Shown in pieces: positions 1 to 8,269 of a stretch of 21,967 nt of DNA (position 1 is the stretch's first letter; every line of letters starts with the position of its first letter). This stretch comes from Acidobacteriaceae bacterium (GTDB lineage: Bacteria; Acidobacteriota; Terriglobia; Terriglobales; Acidobacteriaceae). The notes beneath the pieces are model-generated. The model was not told where the DNA came from. It ran no database searches and saw only the letters and a program-made list of their open reading frames with translations. Location of the stretch: positions 1-21,967 of the forward strand of contig JAUTWY010000317.1 of assembly GCA_030838305.1 (NCBI GenBank). Reading direction: 5' to 3'. Both the position numbers and the translations under genes were made by a program.

Positions 1-871
1 GTCAATGCTGCCCGAAGTTCGCCCCTCCAGCGAGATTTACGCAGAGGTAAATTCCGTTCGAGAGCTCAATGGAATTCCCCTTGCAGGCATCGCCGGCGAT
101 CAGCAGGCAGCACTATTTGGTCAACGATGCATCAGTCCCGGCCTAACCAAGAACACCTATGGCACCGGCTGCTTCATGTTGCAGAGTACGGGTGGTCGGG
201 CCGTCGCATCCACGAATCGCCTGGTTACAACTGTGGCCTGGAAGATCGGGAACCAGACTAACTACGCACTCGAGGGTAGCGTCTTTGTCGGCGGCGCTGT
301 GGTTCAGTGGTTGCGCGACGGTTTAGGTATTATCCGTACCGCGTCGGAGATAGAGGCCCTGGCAAATTCTGTCCCCGACAATGGCGGAGTATATTTCGTT
401 CCTGCCTTCGTGGGATTGGGCGCTCCGCATTGGGACTCTTATGCACGTGGCGCGCTCTTCGGCCTCACGCGTGGCAGCAGCGCAGGCCACATCGCGCGCG
501 CCGCTCTGGAAAGCATCGCGTACCAAGTCGCGGATCTTATGGATGCGGTCCAAACGGACACCGGTACCCCACTCAAGGAGTTGCGCGTCGATGGGGGAGC
601 GTCCGCTAACGATGCGCTCATGCAATTTCAAGCGGACATTCTTGGCGTGCCCGTCGTGCGACCTGCGATGACGGAAACAACTGCTCTGGGGGCCGCATTT
701 CTGGCTGGGCTCGCCACAGGGTTCTGGAAGGCAGTGCAGGAAATTGCTGAGTGGCCGCGGGAGGAACGTCGCTTCGAGCCGCACTTTGCACAATCGAAGG
801 TTGAGGACCTGCGCGAGCGCTGGAACGAGGCGGTGTCCCGCAGCAAGGCCTGGGCCCGCCGCTCAGAATAA
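1..871 (+). CDS. glpK: Glycerol kinase, C-terminal part (5' end outside window)
   Basis: This is the C-terminal ~289 residues of glycerol kinase, which phosphorylates glycerol to sn-glycerol 3-phosphate with ATP in the cytoplasm. The frame is open to the left edge (base 1 is the last base of a split codon), so the true start is upstream; full-length GlpK is about 500 residues. FGGY-family C-terminal features are visible: GIAGDQQAALFGQ, then NTYGTGCFML, the substrate-side VGLGAPHWD segment, and the ATP-domain LRVDGGASANDALMQFQAD and TALGAAFLAG blocks. These match glycerol kinase better than xylulokinase or other FGGY kinases. The gene ends in TAA and is followed directly by a hairpin at 872-899. 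The neighbour on the right is convergent, so nothing follows in its operon. The identification is firm; the N-terminal half cannot be assessed. Confidence 0.95.
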   Translation, partial: SMLPEVRPSSEIYAEVNSVRELNGIPLAGIAGDQQAALFGQRCISPGLTKNTYGTGCFMLQSTGGRAVASTNRLVTTVAWKIGNQTNYALEGSVFVGGAVVQWLRDGLGIIRTASEIEALANSVPDNGGVYFVPAFVGLGAPHWDSYARGALFGLTRGSSAGHIARAALESIAYQVADLMDAVQTDTGTPLKELRVDGGASANDALMQFQADILGVPVVRPAMTETTALGAAFLAGLATGFWKAVQEIAEWPREERRFEPHFAQSKVEDLRERWNEAVSRSKAWARRSE

Positions 872-905
872 GTCCGGTCGCGAATTGCCACGACCGGACC
901 AGTTT
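872..905. terminator. Hairpin terminator between convergent glpK and GH13 gene
   Basis: A perfect 9-bp inverted repeat (GTCCGGTCG at 872-880, CGACCGGAC at 891-899) with a 10-nt loop begins one base after the glpK stop. On the plus strand only a short T-tract follows (AGTTTAG); on the minus strand TTATTCT follows. It lies in the 54-bp gap between two convergent genes, so it probably terminates both. The weak U-tract keeps confidence moderate. Confidence 0.6.
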
Positions 906-925
906 AGCAATCTCTCAAGTGTACT

Positions 926-2629
926 TTACTGGCTGAGCTCGCCGATAAAAACGCCGTAAGGCTCAAGAGAAACATCGTCGCCGGTCGCTACGGATTTTTC
1001 CGTCGCCAACAGACTTTTGACCGAAGCAAAGCCGTTGCCCTTCAGGCCAATGCTGATTTTCTGCGGAGCATTTGTCATATTGAGCGCAACCACCGTGCCA
1101 TGGTCCTTGTAGATGCGCAAGTAAGACAGCACGTTGTCGTCCGTCTCGTTGATTGCTTTGTAGTTTCCATCGAGTAGCGCTGTATTGTCGTGCCGCAGCT
1201 TGAGCACCTTCCGATAAAACTCCAGCACTGAATTGTGATCCTTTAATTCTGCTGCCACGTTATGGGTCTCGTAAGTCGGCGGAACTGGTAGCCACGGCGC
1301 GGCCTTCGAAAAGCCCGCATTTGCGGTGCCGTCCCACTGCATGGGAGTGCGTTCGCCGTCCCGGCCCTTCTCTTTGGGCCATCCCGTCCGGCCGATGGGA
1401 TCTTTCACTTCTTCCTTGCTGGTCGGCGGCGTGGTTTTCATGCCGATTTCTTCTCCGTAATACATGATCGGCGTTCCACGCAGCGTCAGATAAAGTGCAG
1501 CCATGACCTTCGCGATCTGGTCGTTATGCTCCCCGTCGCCATAACGGTCGTAGGAGCGCACGATGTCGTGGTTGCTAATCACGAACGTCGGCCAGCCCGA
1601 GGCGCCATTCACCGCGGCAATCTGTTTTCTGAATTCGGCCGGCGACAGCTTATTGACCATGGTGAAAAGAAAATCCATGGGCAACTGCAATTCATTATTG
1701 CCATCGCCGTAGTACTGGTTAAGTTCCGCAACGTCAGTGGTCCAAGTCTCGCCGATCAAAACCGCATTGTGTTCATCCGCCACCTTGCGCAATCCGCGCA
1801 AAACGTCATGCACTTCGGGCAACTTGGTGTTGTTCTTGTTGTCCTCGTAGGGATCTCCGAATGCGTTCGTTCCGGGATGAAGAATGGGATTATCCTGCAG
1901 CTTGGGATCCTCAAACAAAGTATCGACCGCATCCAGCCGGAATCCCGATACGCCGCGTTTGTACCACCAGGTCTCAATTCCGAACATGGCATCCTTCACC
2001 GCTGGATTTCGCCAGTTCAGATCCGGTTGTTCGGCATAGAAGTAATGGTAGTAATACTGGTTTGTCGTTGGATCCAACTTCCAGGCCGGTCCCCCAAAGG
2101 TCGATGCCCAGTTATTGGGGGGCTGTCCGGGCCCTTTTCCGTCACGCCAGATATACCAGTCGCGATGCGCCGAAGTGCGCGACGATTTCGAGTCCAGGAA
2201 CCACTTATGCTGATCGGAGGAGTGATTGACTACGAAATCGAGGATGATGCGGATGTTGCGCTTTCTTGCCTCACTGGCCAGCACATCAAAATCCGCCAGC
2301 GTCCCATACATGGGATCGATGTTCTCGTAATCGGAAACGTCGTAGCCAAAATCTACCTGCGGAGAGGGGAAGCATGGGGAAATCCAGATCGCATCCACTC
2401 CCAGGTCCTTCAAGTAGTCCAGCTTCGAAGCGATTCCTTTCAGGTCGCCGACCCCGTCGTTATTGCTGTCTGCGAAGCTGCGAGGATAAATCTCGTAGAA
2501 CACCGCGTGCTGCCACCACTGATGACCTTCTTTGTCCACGGCCCGGTCGGGCGCCTGAGCAAATGCGGTCATCCCTAAAAGGCCTGAACAGATCAAAAGC
2601 GCAGACACCCATACAATAACCTTTTTCAT
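926..2629 (-). CDS. Secreted GH13 alpha-glucosidase / alpha-amylase family enzyme
   Basis: Retaining glycoside hydrolase of the alpha-amylase clan, 567 residues, predicted to cleave alpha-glucosidic bonds of maltodextrins outside the cytoplasmic membrane. The start was set at the ATG beginning MKKVIVWV because it directly opens a signal peptide (cleavage likely after AFA) and has an AGGAGGT ribosome site 7 nt upstream; a 31-residue longer ORF lacks this. The canonical GH13 regions are present: DFVVNH (D131, H136), GFRLDAVD (nucleophile D233), IGETW (acid/base E294) and SNHD (transition-state D355). The QPDLNW element resembles the oligo-1,6-glucosidase/alpha-glucosidase subgroup. The exact specificity (alpha-1,4 versus alpha-1,6, or trehalose-related) cannot be read from sequence. 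It lies 89 bp downstream of the debranching-like gene on the same strand and is probably co-transcribed with it. Confidence 0.92.
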   Translation of the reverse strand: MKKVIVWVSALLICSGLLGMTAFAQAPDRAVDKEGHQWWQHAVFYEIYPRSFADSNNDGVGDLKGIASKLDYLKDLGVDAIWISPCFPSPQVDFGYDVSDYENIDPMYGTLADFDVLASEARKRNIRIILDFVVNHSSDQHKWFLDSKSSRTSAHRDWYIWRDGKGPGQPPNNWASTFGGPAWKLDPTTNQYYYHYFYAEQPDLNWRNPAVKDAMFGIETWWYKRGVSGFRLDAVDTLFEDPKLQDNPILHPGTNAFGDPYEDNKNNTKLPEVHDVLRGLRKVADEHNAVLIGETWTTDVAELNQYYGDGNNELQLPMDFLFTMVNKLSPAEFRKQIAAVNGASGWPTFVISNHDIVRSYDRYGDGEHNDQIAKVMAALYLTLRGTPIMYYGEEIGMKTTPPTSKEEVKDPIGRTGWPKEKGRDGERTPMQWDGTANAGFSKAAPWLPVPPTYETHNVAAELKDHNSVLEFYRKVLKLRHDNTALLDGNYKAINETDDNVLSYLRIYKDHGTVVALNMTNAPQKISIGLKGNGFASVKSLLATEKSVATGDDVSLEPYGVFIGELSQ

Positions 2630-2636
2630 CCTAACG

Positions 2637-2643
2637 ACCTCCT
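2637..2643 (-). promoter_or_regulatory. Strong Shine-Dalgarno that sets the GH13 start
   Basis: AGGAGGT on the minus strand, 7 nt before the ATG at 2629. It is the best ribosome-binding site in the window. It shows that the signal-peptide methionine is the start, not the upstream in-frame codon at 2722 that would overlap the preceding gene. Confidence 0.85.
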
Positions 2644-2718
2644 GCCGGAAGTAGGCATCGGCCGATGCCTTATTGAGATTGAACCCTTCTTCCCGGTGAG
2701 TCAAACCTGCCGCGGTCC

Positions 2719-5355
2719 TCACTCCTTGCCAAAGTGGATTACGACTCTATGATGCGCGTAGTCGGTGCCTTCCTTGACCGGAATGTTTATGCGCATTGAG
2801 CTTTTTTTCAGAACGGCTCCTTCCACAGAAGTGATTTGTTCGGGGTTCCAAACGCCGAGTTCATAATCCCTGCCCGGCACGCCGGACACGTCCAGGGTCA
2901 ACTGATCACGGGCAGCATTCCACGAATTCGAAATCATCCGCAAGCCCTGGCTGGTGCTGCCGAGCGCCGGAAGTTCGTTCGCCAGCGTCAGCCCAAAATC
3001 ATTCTTCAACCGGATGACGATACGGTTCGCTCCGGCCTGTACGGGAAAGCGCATCGACACGTGCTGGTCCTCGTCATTGGAGTGAATCTTAAACGGGAGC
3101 GGCTTGCCGTTCATCTCGACAGAAACCACCTTCGTTCGGAAACTGAAGGCGGGCGAGAATTGCACCCAGCAATCGCCTGTACCGCTGCGCGTGGCCTCGA
3201 CAGTAACGCTGTCTTGCGTCTTGTGATATTGGAAGTCCACGCTCACCTGCCCCAAGTGAACATTCCGGATTCCAAATGATGTCCAAACCGCTGGCACATG
3301 AGGGGCGAACGTTATTTCATGATGCCCCGCATCCGTCCGCAATCCAAACAACCCGCGCAGCATGGGACTGACCACCATGGCTGCAGACCAGATCTGATGC
3401 GGCGAACTCGTCGAAAACCCCTGGTAGTAATCGCCCGAAAGAACTTCAGCGAAATGACCCAGGGATCCATCGCTGGCCATCAGCGCATTGGCCCGCAGGT
3501 TGGAGTAAGCAGGAAATTCACGATGGTACCGATATTCGCCCACCGAGGCCCATCCCGTGAATAGCGGCCACACTGAGCCGAAGTGATATCCCGACCCGTC
3601 GTAGACCTTGGAATGCGATGAGATAATGCGCATCCCCCAATCGGTTTCTTGATCCGCCTCCGCCAGCCGCGTAATCATTGCTTCACCGTGGACCGCATCA
3701 GGCAGCTCGAACCACATCGGCACCGTTGCCAGCACGCTGGGCTCGTCCACACGCTGGTTATTTTGATTCAGAGCGAATGCATACGATTTTGTATCTTGTA
3801 TCCAGAACGCCTGATCGAGCGCAGGCTTCTGACGCTCGAATTCCGCGGCCAATTCCTTCTTTACGTCATCTTTGCCGACCAATCCCGCCAGGTTCGACAC
3901 TGACCGTAGAGCCTCTACGCCCAGCCCGCTTTGATAAAACTCTGTTCTCACTGGAAGAAGAGGGCCGCCTTCCACCCACCCATGTCCAATGCCGGCGTTC
4001 TGGGCAAAGCCCTGTGCATCGTACGTCGAACGCAGGAATTGATACGCCCTCCACACGTTATCCCACTTCGCCCGTGCGAATTCGACATCGCCGCTCTGCG
4101 ACACGTAATCATTCATCGCGATGATGAAGAGCGGCGTTGCGTCCGCAGAGGCGTAAGGATATGGATAATCCTTGAACCATGGAACAAAACTCGCTCCCTG
4201 CGCGATCTCGTGCGGAATCTTTCCATCCTCACGCTGGTAGTTGCTGATGAAGGCGATAGCGGTGCGTGTCGTTGAGTAGTCGCCGGCTGCATTCAGGCCG
4301 AACGATGTCCACAGTGAATCGCGACCAAAAAACCACGCGAAGCCAGGCCTCTGGCTCGTTCCCGAGGTGCGATACCCAGCAACCAATCCTGTACCCAGGT
4401 AAGGATTCGAAACCAACCCCTGAACCGTGCTGATCCGCGCCCAGTCATAAGCTTGCTGCAAAGCATTGTCCGGCAGATCAAGGTTGACGGTGCGCGCTAG
4501 GTAATTTCGATAGTATTCGGCAGAATCGCGCTGCAGTTGCTCATAGGACGATGCGAGGTGTTCGTACGTTTTTTGGGCATCCTCGCGGCCCGCCACGGAA
4601 GCGGCGACCACCAGCACTTTCGTTTCGCGCCCCTTCTGTGTAACGCCCAAGCGAAATGAGGTCTCGTCAGAAGAAGAATAGTTTGTCTGATACGCCAGGT
4701 GTACGTCGGCCGCGGTTGGGGATCCCACCAGCGCCGCAAACTTTTTTGTCTCCTCCCCAAAAGCAACCGCCTGCAGAGAAGCGTCCCACTGCTCATACGT
4801 GGCGCCCAACGCGGCCGGCCACTCCAGCGCGAAGTCACCGACAAAGCCGGCTTCCACTTCCAATGGCTGTGCAGTTTCGACCTCCAAAATAATTACAGCG
4901 CCCGCCTCATGCACAGGCACGAATAGTGTTTCCTTTACCCGAAAGGAATCGCCCGCGTAAAGCAGCGTCGCCGATTCAGGGCGGACCGTCAGCGTTCGGG
5001 AGAGGCTCTCTGCAGGGAGCGCCCTGCCATCAACGTGAAAAGTCAGATGAAAGGCACGAAAGATTTTCAGAGGATAAACCCAGGCTTCGAAGCGCCCACT
5101 TTCGTTACCAAGCAAGCCCGCTCGCATTCCCACCACAGGCAAGAATTCCCAGGATCGCACCGTGCGAGACCACTGCGGACTCGCGGGCGATTGTTGCCCC
5201 ATCGCGCACGGAGCCACAACCACGACAGCGAGGAGCAGAATGCAAAGCACGCTCTTTGAACGCGGACAGTGCGCGCCTGCGATGCTTAAAACTGGAGGTT
5301 GCGCAGCCGCGTCCTCAAACCGCCCTTCGCCGGAGCTTGCAAAGATAGGGTTCAC
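2719..5355 (-). CDS. Secreted amylo-alpha-1,6-glucosidase-like six-hairpin glycosidase
   Basis: An 878-residue protein resembling bacterial amylo-alpha-1,6-glucosidases (glycogen-debranching C-terminal type, (alpha/alpha)6 barrel). Roughly: residues 1-55 a long n-region plus hydrophobic segment ending AMGQQ (signal peptide); 60-290 a beta-rich N-terminal domain; 300-680 the helical barrel with FAWFFGRDSLW (about 339-349), DGKIPHEI, DATPLF and HGWVEGGP; 690-878 a beta-sandwich tail. These barrel motifs are typical of GDE_C-type proteins, where Asp/Glu in such segments are catalytic; I infer but cannot prove the same roles here. The start is GTG with no clear ribosome site, so the N-terminus is less certain than the rest. 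It is first in a two-gene unit with the GH13 enzyme, which fits combined debranching and linear hydrolysis of extracellular alpha-glucan. Confidence 0.85.
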   Translation of the reverse strand: MNPIFASSGEGRFEDAAAQPPVLSIAGAHCPRSKSVLCILLLAVVVVAPCAMGQQSPASPQWSRTVRSWEFLPVVGMRAGLLGNESGRFEAWVYPLKIFRAFHLTFHVDGRALPAESLSRTLTVRPESATLLYAGDSFRVKETLFVPVHEAGAVIILEVETAQPLEVEAGFVGDFALEWPAALGATYEQWDASLQAVAFGEETKKFAALVGSPTAADVHLAYQTNYSSSDETSFRLGVTQKGRETKVLVVAASVAGREDAQKTYEHLASSYEQLQRDSAEYYRNYLARTVNLDLPDNALQQAYDWARISTVQGLVSNPYLGTGLVAGYRTSGTSQRPGFAWFFGRDSLWTSFGLNAAGDYSTTRTAIAFISNYQREDGKIPHEIAQGASFVPWFKDYPYPYASADATPLFIIAMNDYVSQSGDVEFARAKWDNVWRAYQFLRSTYDAQGFAQNAGIGHGWVEGGPLLPVRTEFYQSGLGVEALRSVSNLAGLVGKDDVKKELAAEFERQKPALDQAFWIQDTKSYAFALNQNNQRVDEPSVLATVPMWFELPDAVHGEAMITRLAEADQETDWGMRIISSHSKVYDGSGYHFGSVWPLFTGWASVGEYRYHREFPAYSNLRANALMASDGSLGHFAEVLSGDYYQGFSTSSPHQIWSAAMVVSPMLRGLFGLRTDAGHHEITFAPHVPAVWTSFGIRNVHLGQVSVDFQYHKTQDSVTVEATRSGTGDCWVQFSPAFSFRTKVVSVEMNGKPLPFKIHSNDEDQHVSMRFPVQAGANRIVIRLKNDFGLTLANELPALGSTSQGLRMISNSWNAARDQLTLDVSGVPGRDYELGVWNPEQITSVEGAVLKKSSMRINIPVKEGTDYAHHRVVIHFGKE

Positions 5356-5415
5356 TGAATATAAGGAGTAGGGGCGAATTCTAGCACGAGCCCAAACGGG
5401 CCAGGTAGCGACCTC
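5356..5415. promoter_or_regulatory. 60-bp divergent intergenic region with two small hairpins
   Basis: This spacer separates the minus-strand glucan unit from the plus-strand FG-GAP gene, so it must hold at least part of both promoters. Two adjacent short inverted repeats are visible: GCCCAAACGGGC (5390-5401) and AGGTAGCGACCT (5403-5414). The second ends one base before the TTG start of the plus-strand gene and contains its only AGGT-like ribosome site. I cannot identify convincing -35/-10 boxes. Confidence 0.35.
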
Positions 5416-7245
5416 TTGTTCCCTTCACGCCGCGTATTTCTGAAATCTCTCAGCCGGTCCGCACTGGTCTTGTCGCTCGAGGGCGTCTTAGGATTAGTAC
5501 GTTCGCGCAGGTTGAACGCTTCCCTTGCGCGAATTCAGAAGAATGATTCGAAAGAGCCCGCCTCACCAGCCTCCGATCTCGGCGTCAGCTTTCTCAATGT
5601 CGCTCGCGAATCCGGACTGAACGTCAAAACCACCTTCGGCGGGGAGCACAAGAATAAATACTTGCTGGAGACCACCGGCTGCGGCATCGCATTCTACGAT
5701 TACGACAACGATGGCTGGCTGGACATTTTTATCGTCAACGGCTCCCGGCTCGAAGGCTTTCCCGCGGGCAGCGAACCCACCTCGCATCTTTTTCGTAACA
5801 ATCGCGACGGCACGTTCACCGACGTCACCGCGAAAGCCGGCGTTGCCCATTCCGGCTGGGGCCAAGGAGTTTGCGTCGGCGACTACGACAACGATGGCTG
5901 GGACGATCTGTTCGTAACCTACTACGGCAAGAACGTTCTCTATCACAACAACGGAGATGGAACCTTCACCGATGTCAGCCAGAAAGCCGGTGTCGCTGGC
6001 AAAGGCACGCGCTGGAACACAGGCTGCGCCTTCGTTGACTACGATCGCGACGGCCGCCTCGACCTCTTCGTCGCCAATTACATTGATATGGACCTGGCCA
6101 CCGCGCCGGTCCCAGAATCCGGTCCCTGTCTATATAAGGGCGTGATGGTCGCCTGCGGACCACCGGGGCTCCAAGGCGGCAAGAATATCCTCTACCACAA
6201 CAACGGCGACGGCACTTTCACCGACGTCTCTGAAGCCGCGGGGATATTTCGCGCCAACGGCACGTACGGCCTGGGAGTTCTGACTGCCGATTTTGACAAC
6301 GATGGCTGGCCCGACATTTATGTGGCCAATGATTCCACCGCCAGCGCTCTCTACCATAATAAGAAGAACGGAACTTTCGAAGACATCGCCACCGAAGCGG
6401 GCTGCGCGCTGAGTCCCGACGGCAAACCGCAGGCCGGCATGGGCGTTTCCGCAGCCGACTACGACCTGGACGGAAACCTCGATCTCGTCAAAACGAACTT
6501 CGCCGGCGACACGCCATCGCTCTACCACAACATGGGCGGTGGCTCTTTCGAGGACGCCACTTTCACTGCTGGCCTGGGCGCGCACACACAGTTTCTCGGC
6601 TGGGGCTGCGGATTCTTCGATTTCGATAACGACGGCTGGCCCGATATTCTCATCTGCAACGGCCACGTCTATCCCGAGGTTGAACAACTGAAAACCGAAG
6701 CGGGATATCCTCAGCGCAAACTGCTCTATCGCAACATGCGCAACGGACACTTCGCCGATGTTTCTCTTCAAGCGGGTTCCGCTATCTCCGATCCTGTGGC
6801 TGCGCGTGGCTGCGCCTTCGGCGATTTCGACAACGACGGCAACATCGACGTTGTCGTCAACACCGTCAACGACTATCCTCAGCTTTTACATTGCACATCC
6901 AAGCTCGTCAATAATTGGATCAAGGTTCGCACCATCGGCACCAAGTCCAACCGCAGCGGCATCGGCGCTCGCCTCACTTGCGTAACGCATCTTGCGGGAG
7001 AGGCAAAACCGCGTCAGCAGATCGATGAAGTGCGCAGCGGGGGCAGTTACATTTCGCAGAATGACTTGCGAATCCATTTTGGCCTGGGAAAGGCCGAGAA
7101 GGTCGACGTGCTGGAAATCCGCTGGCCCAGCGGCCAAGTCGACACACTGAAGGATGTGAAGGCGAACCAGTTGGTTTACGTGAAGGAAGGCGCGGGTATT
7201 TCCCGCACCATGCAGTTTCCCGCAAATTCAAAGCCGGTGAAATAG
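5416..7245 (+). CDS. Tat-exported CRTAC1-type FG-GAP/VCBS and ASPIC/UnbV protein
   Basis: A 609-residue exported protein of the CRTAC1/ASPIC-UnbV group; the biochemical role of the family is not established. The N-terminus carries a near-ideal twin-arginine signal (SRRVFLK at residues 4-10, then a hydrophobic stretch), implying export of a folded protein. Seven Ca-binding FG-GAP/VCBS loops of the form D-x-D-x-D-G follow (for example DYDNDGWLDIFIVNG, DYDNDGWDDLFV, DFDNDGWPDIYVAND, DFDNDGNIDVVVN), consistent with a seven-bladed propeller. The last ~100 residues are an ASPIC/UnbV domain (SGIGARL, IDEVRSGGSYISQ, FGLGKAEKVDVLEIRWPSG). The start is TTG: no ATG or GTG exists in frame after the upstream stop, and TTG places the Tat motif properly. 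It is followed after 13 bp by the sugar kinase, suggesting co-transcription. Confidence 0.9.
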   Translation: MFPSRRVFLKSLSRSALVLSLEGVLGLVRSRRLNASLARIQKNDSKEPASPASDLGVSFLNVARESGLNVKTTFGGEHKNKYLLETTGCGIAFYDYDNDGWLDIFIVNGSRLEGFPAGSEPTSHLFRNNRDGTFTDVTAKAGVAHSGWGQGVCVGDYDNDGWDDLFVTYYGKNVLYHNNGDGTFTDVSQKAGVAGKGTRWNTGCAFVDYDRDGRLDLFVANYIDMDLATAPVPESGPCLYKGVMVACGPPGLQGGKNILYHNNGDGTFTDVSEAAGIFRANGTYGLGVLTADFDNDGWPDIYVANDSTASALYHNKKNGTFEDIATEAGCALSPDGKPQAGMGVSAADYDLDGNLDLVKTNFAGDTPSLYHNMGGGSFEDATFTAGLGAHTQFLGWGCGFFDFDNDGWPDILICNGHVYPEVEQLKTEAGYPQRKLLYRNMRNGHFADVSLQAGSAISDPVAARGCAFGDFDNDGNIDVVVNTVNDYPQLLHCTSKLVNNWIKVRTIGTKSNRSGIGARLTCVTHLAGEAKPRQQIDEVRSGGSYISQNDLRIHFGLGKAEKVDVLEIRWPSGQVDTLKDVKANQLVYVKEGAGISRTMQFPANSKPVK

Positions 7246-7258
7246 AAGTCCGGAAAAT

Positions 7259-8164
7259 ATGACAGACGGAAAACACACCATCGTGGGCTTGGGCGAGTTG
7301 CTCTGGGATCTGCTCCCCGCTGGCAAGCAACTTGGTGGAGCGCCCGCCAACTTCGCCTACATCACGAACCTGCTCGGCAATAAGGGAGTTCCCGCCAGCC
7401 GCGTAGGTAATGATTCGTTGGGGGACGCGGCGCTCCAACGATTAACGCAGCTTGGAGTAAGCACAGAGTTTGTCCAGCGAGACGCCCTTCATCCCACGGG
7501 AAGCGTCAATGTCGAAATCGATCGTGGCCAGCCCCGGTTCGAAATCCTCCAATCCGTCGCCTGGGATTTTCTGGACTGGTCCCAGCCCTGGCAGCGGTTA
7601 GCCGCTGACGCCGATGCAGTCTGCTTTGGATCGTTGGCCCAACGCTCCGCACAAAGCCAGTCAACCATCCGCAGTTTTCTGAATGCCACTCGGCCGCGGG
7701 CGGTGCGCGTTTTCGACGTGAATCTCAGGCAGAACTTCTATTCGCGGCAAGTCCTGGCCGAGTCGATGCGGCTCGCGACCATCGTTAAACTAAATCATGA
7801 AGAACTTCCCAAGATCATGCACCTGTTCGAAATTGCAAGCCACGGCGAGATGGACTCGGCCCAACGCTTGCTATCAATGCATGATTTAAAACTGGTTTGC
7901 ATCACTCGCGGGGATGGCGGAAGTTTGTTGATCTCGGCCAACGAATGCAGTGAGCACGCGGGCATCAAAGTAAAGGTTGCCGATACGGTGGGAGCTGGGG
8001 ACGCCTTCACCGCCGCCATGGTGCACGGATATCTTCGCGGGTCATCCCTCAAGCAAATTAACGAAAGCGCCAACCGCGTGGGCGCGTGGGTCGCCAGCCA
8101 GCCCGGTGCAATGCCGGTTCCTAAACTGGCTGGCTTGCCGCAAACCCTGGCTGAGATTGCGTAG
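7259..8164 (+). CDS. PfkB-family carbohydrate kinase, probably fructokinase
   Basis: A 301-residue ribokinase/PfkB-fold kinase that phosphorylates a sugar with ATP in the cytoplasm. The N-terminal GLGELLWDLLP and GGAPANFAY elements are the substrate-binding region seen in fructokinase-like members. The C-terminal signature DTVGAGDAFTAAM (residues 242-254) contains the anion hole and the catalytic base Asp248. Length is normal for the family. The GELLWD...GGAPANFA pattern favours fructose as substrate, but 2-keto-3-deoxygluconate or another sugar is not excluded. It begins 13 bp after the FG-GAP gene, with only a weak ribosome site (CCGGAA), which suggests translation on a shared mRNA. The neighbouring glucan hydrolases fit a sugar-use context. 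Confidence 0.88.
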   Translation: MTDGKHTIVGLGELLWDLLPAGKQLGGAPANFAYITNLLGNKGVPASRVGNDSLGDAALQRLTQLGVSTEFVQRDALHPTGSVNVEIDRGQPRFEILQSVAWDFLDWSQPWQRLAADADAVCFGSLAQRSAQSQSTIRSFLNATRPRAVRVFDVNLRQNFYSRQVLAESMRLATIVKLNHEELPKIMHLFEIASHGEMDSAQRLLSMHDLKLVCITRGDGGSLLISANECSEHAGIKVKVADTVGAGDAFTAAMVHGYLRGSSLKQINESANRVGAWVASQPGAMPVPKLAGLPQTLAEIA

Positions 8165-8269
8165 TGCTTCTACCTTCCCATCGATCAAGAACACTACCTG
8201 GCCGCGGCGGTGACCGCGGTTTTGGTTTATTCTGGTTCGTTTGGCTTTTGGCGTCTGAAGGGGGCCCAA

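Noticed and set aside
1526..2578. Long plus-strand open frame (350 codons) opposite the GH13 gene
   Set aside because: It is antisense to a gene with clear catalytic motifs, has no recognisable domain or ribosome site, and is explained by codon bias of the real gene.
6130..6771. Minus-strand open frame (213 codons) opposite the FG-GAP gene
   Set aside because: It is the mirror of repeated D-x-D-x-D-G coding segments, which leave the antisense frame open; the translated sequence has no independent motifs.
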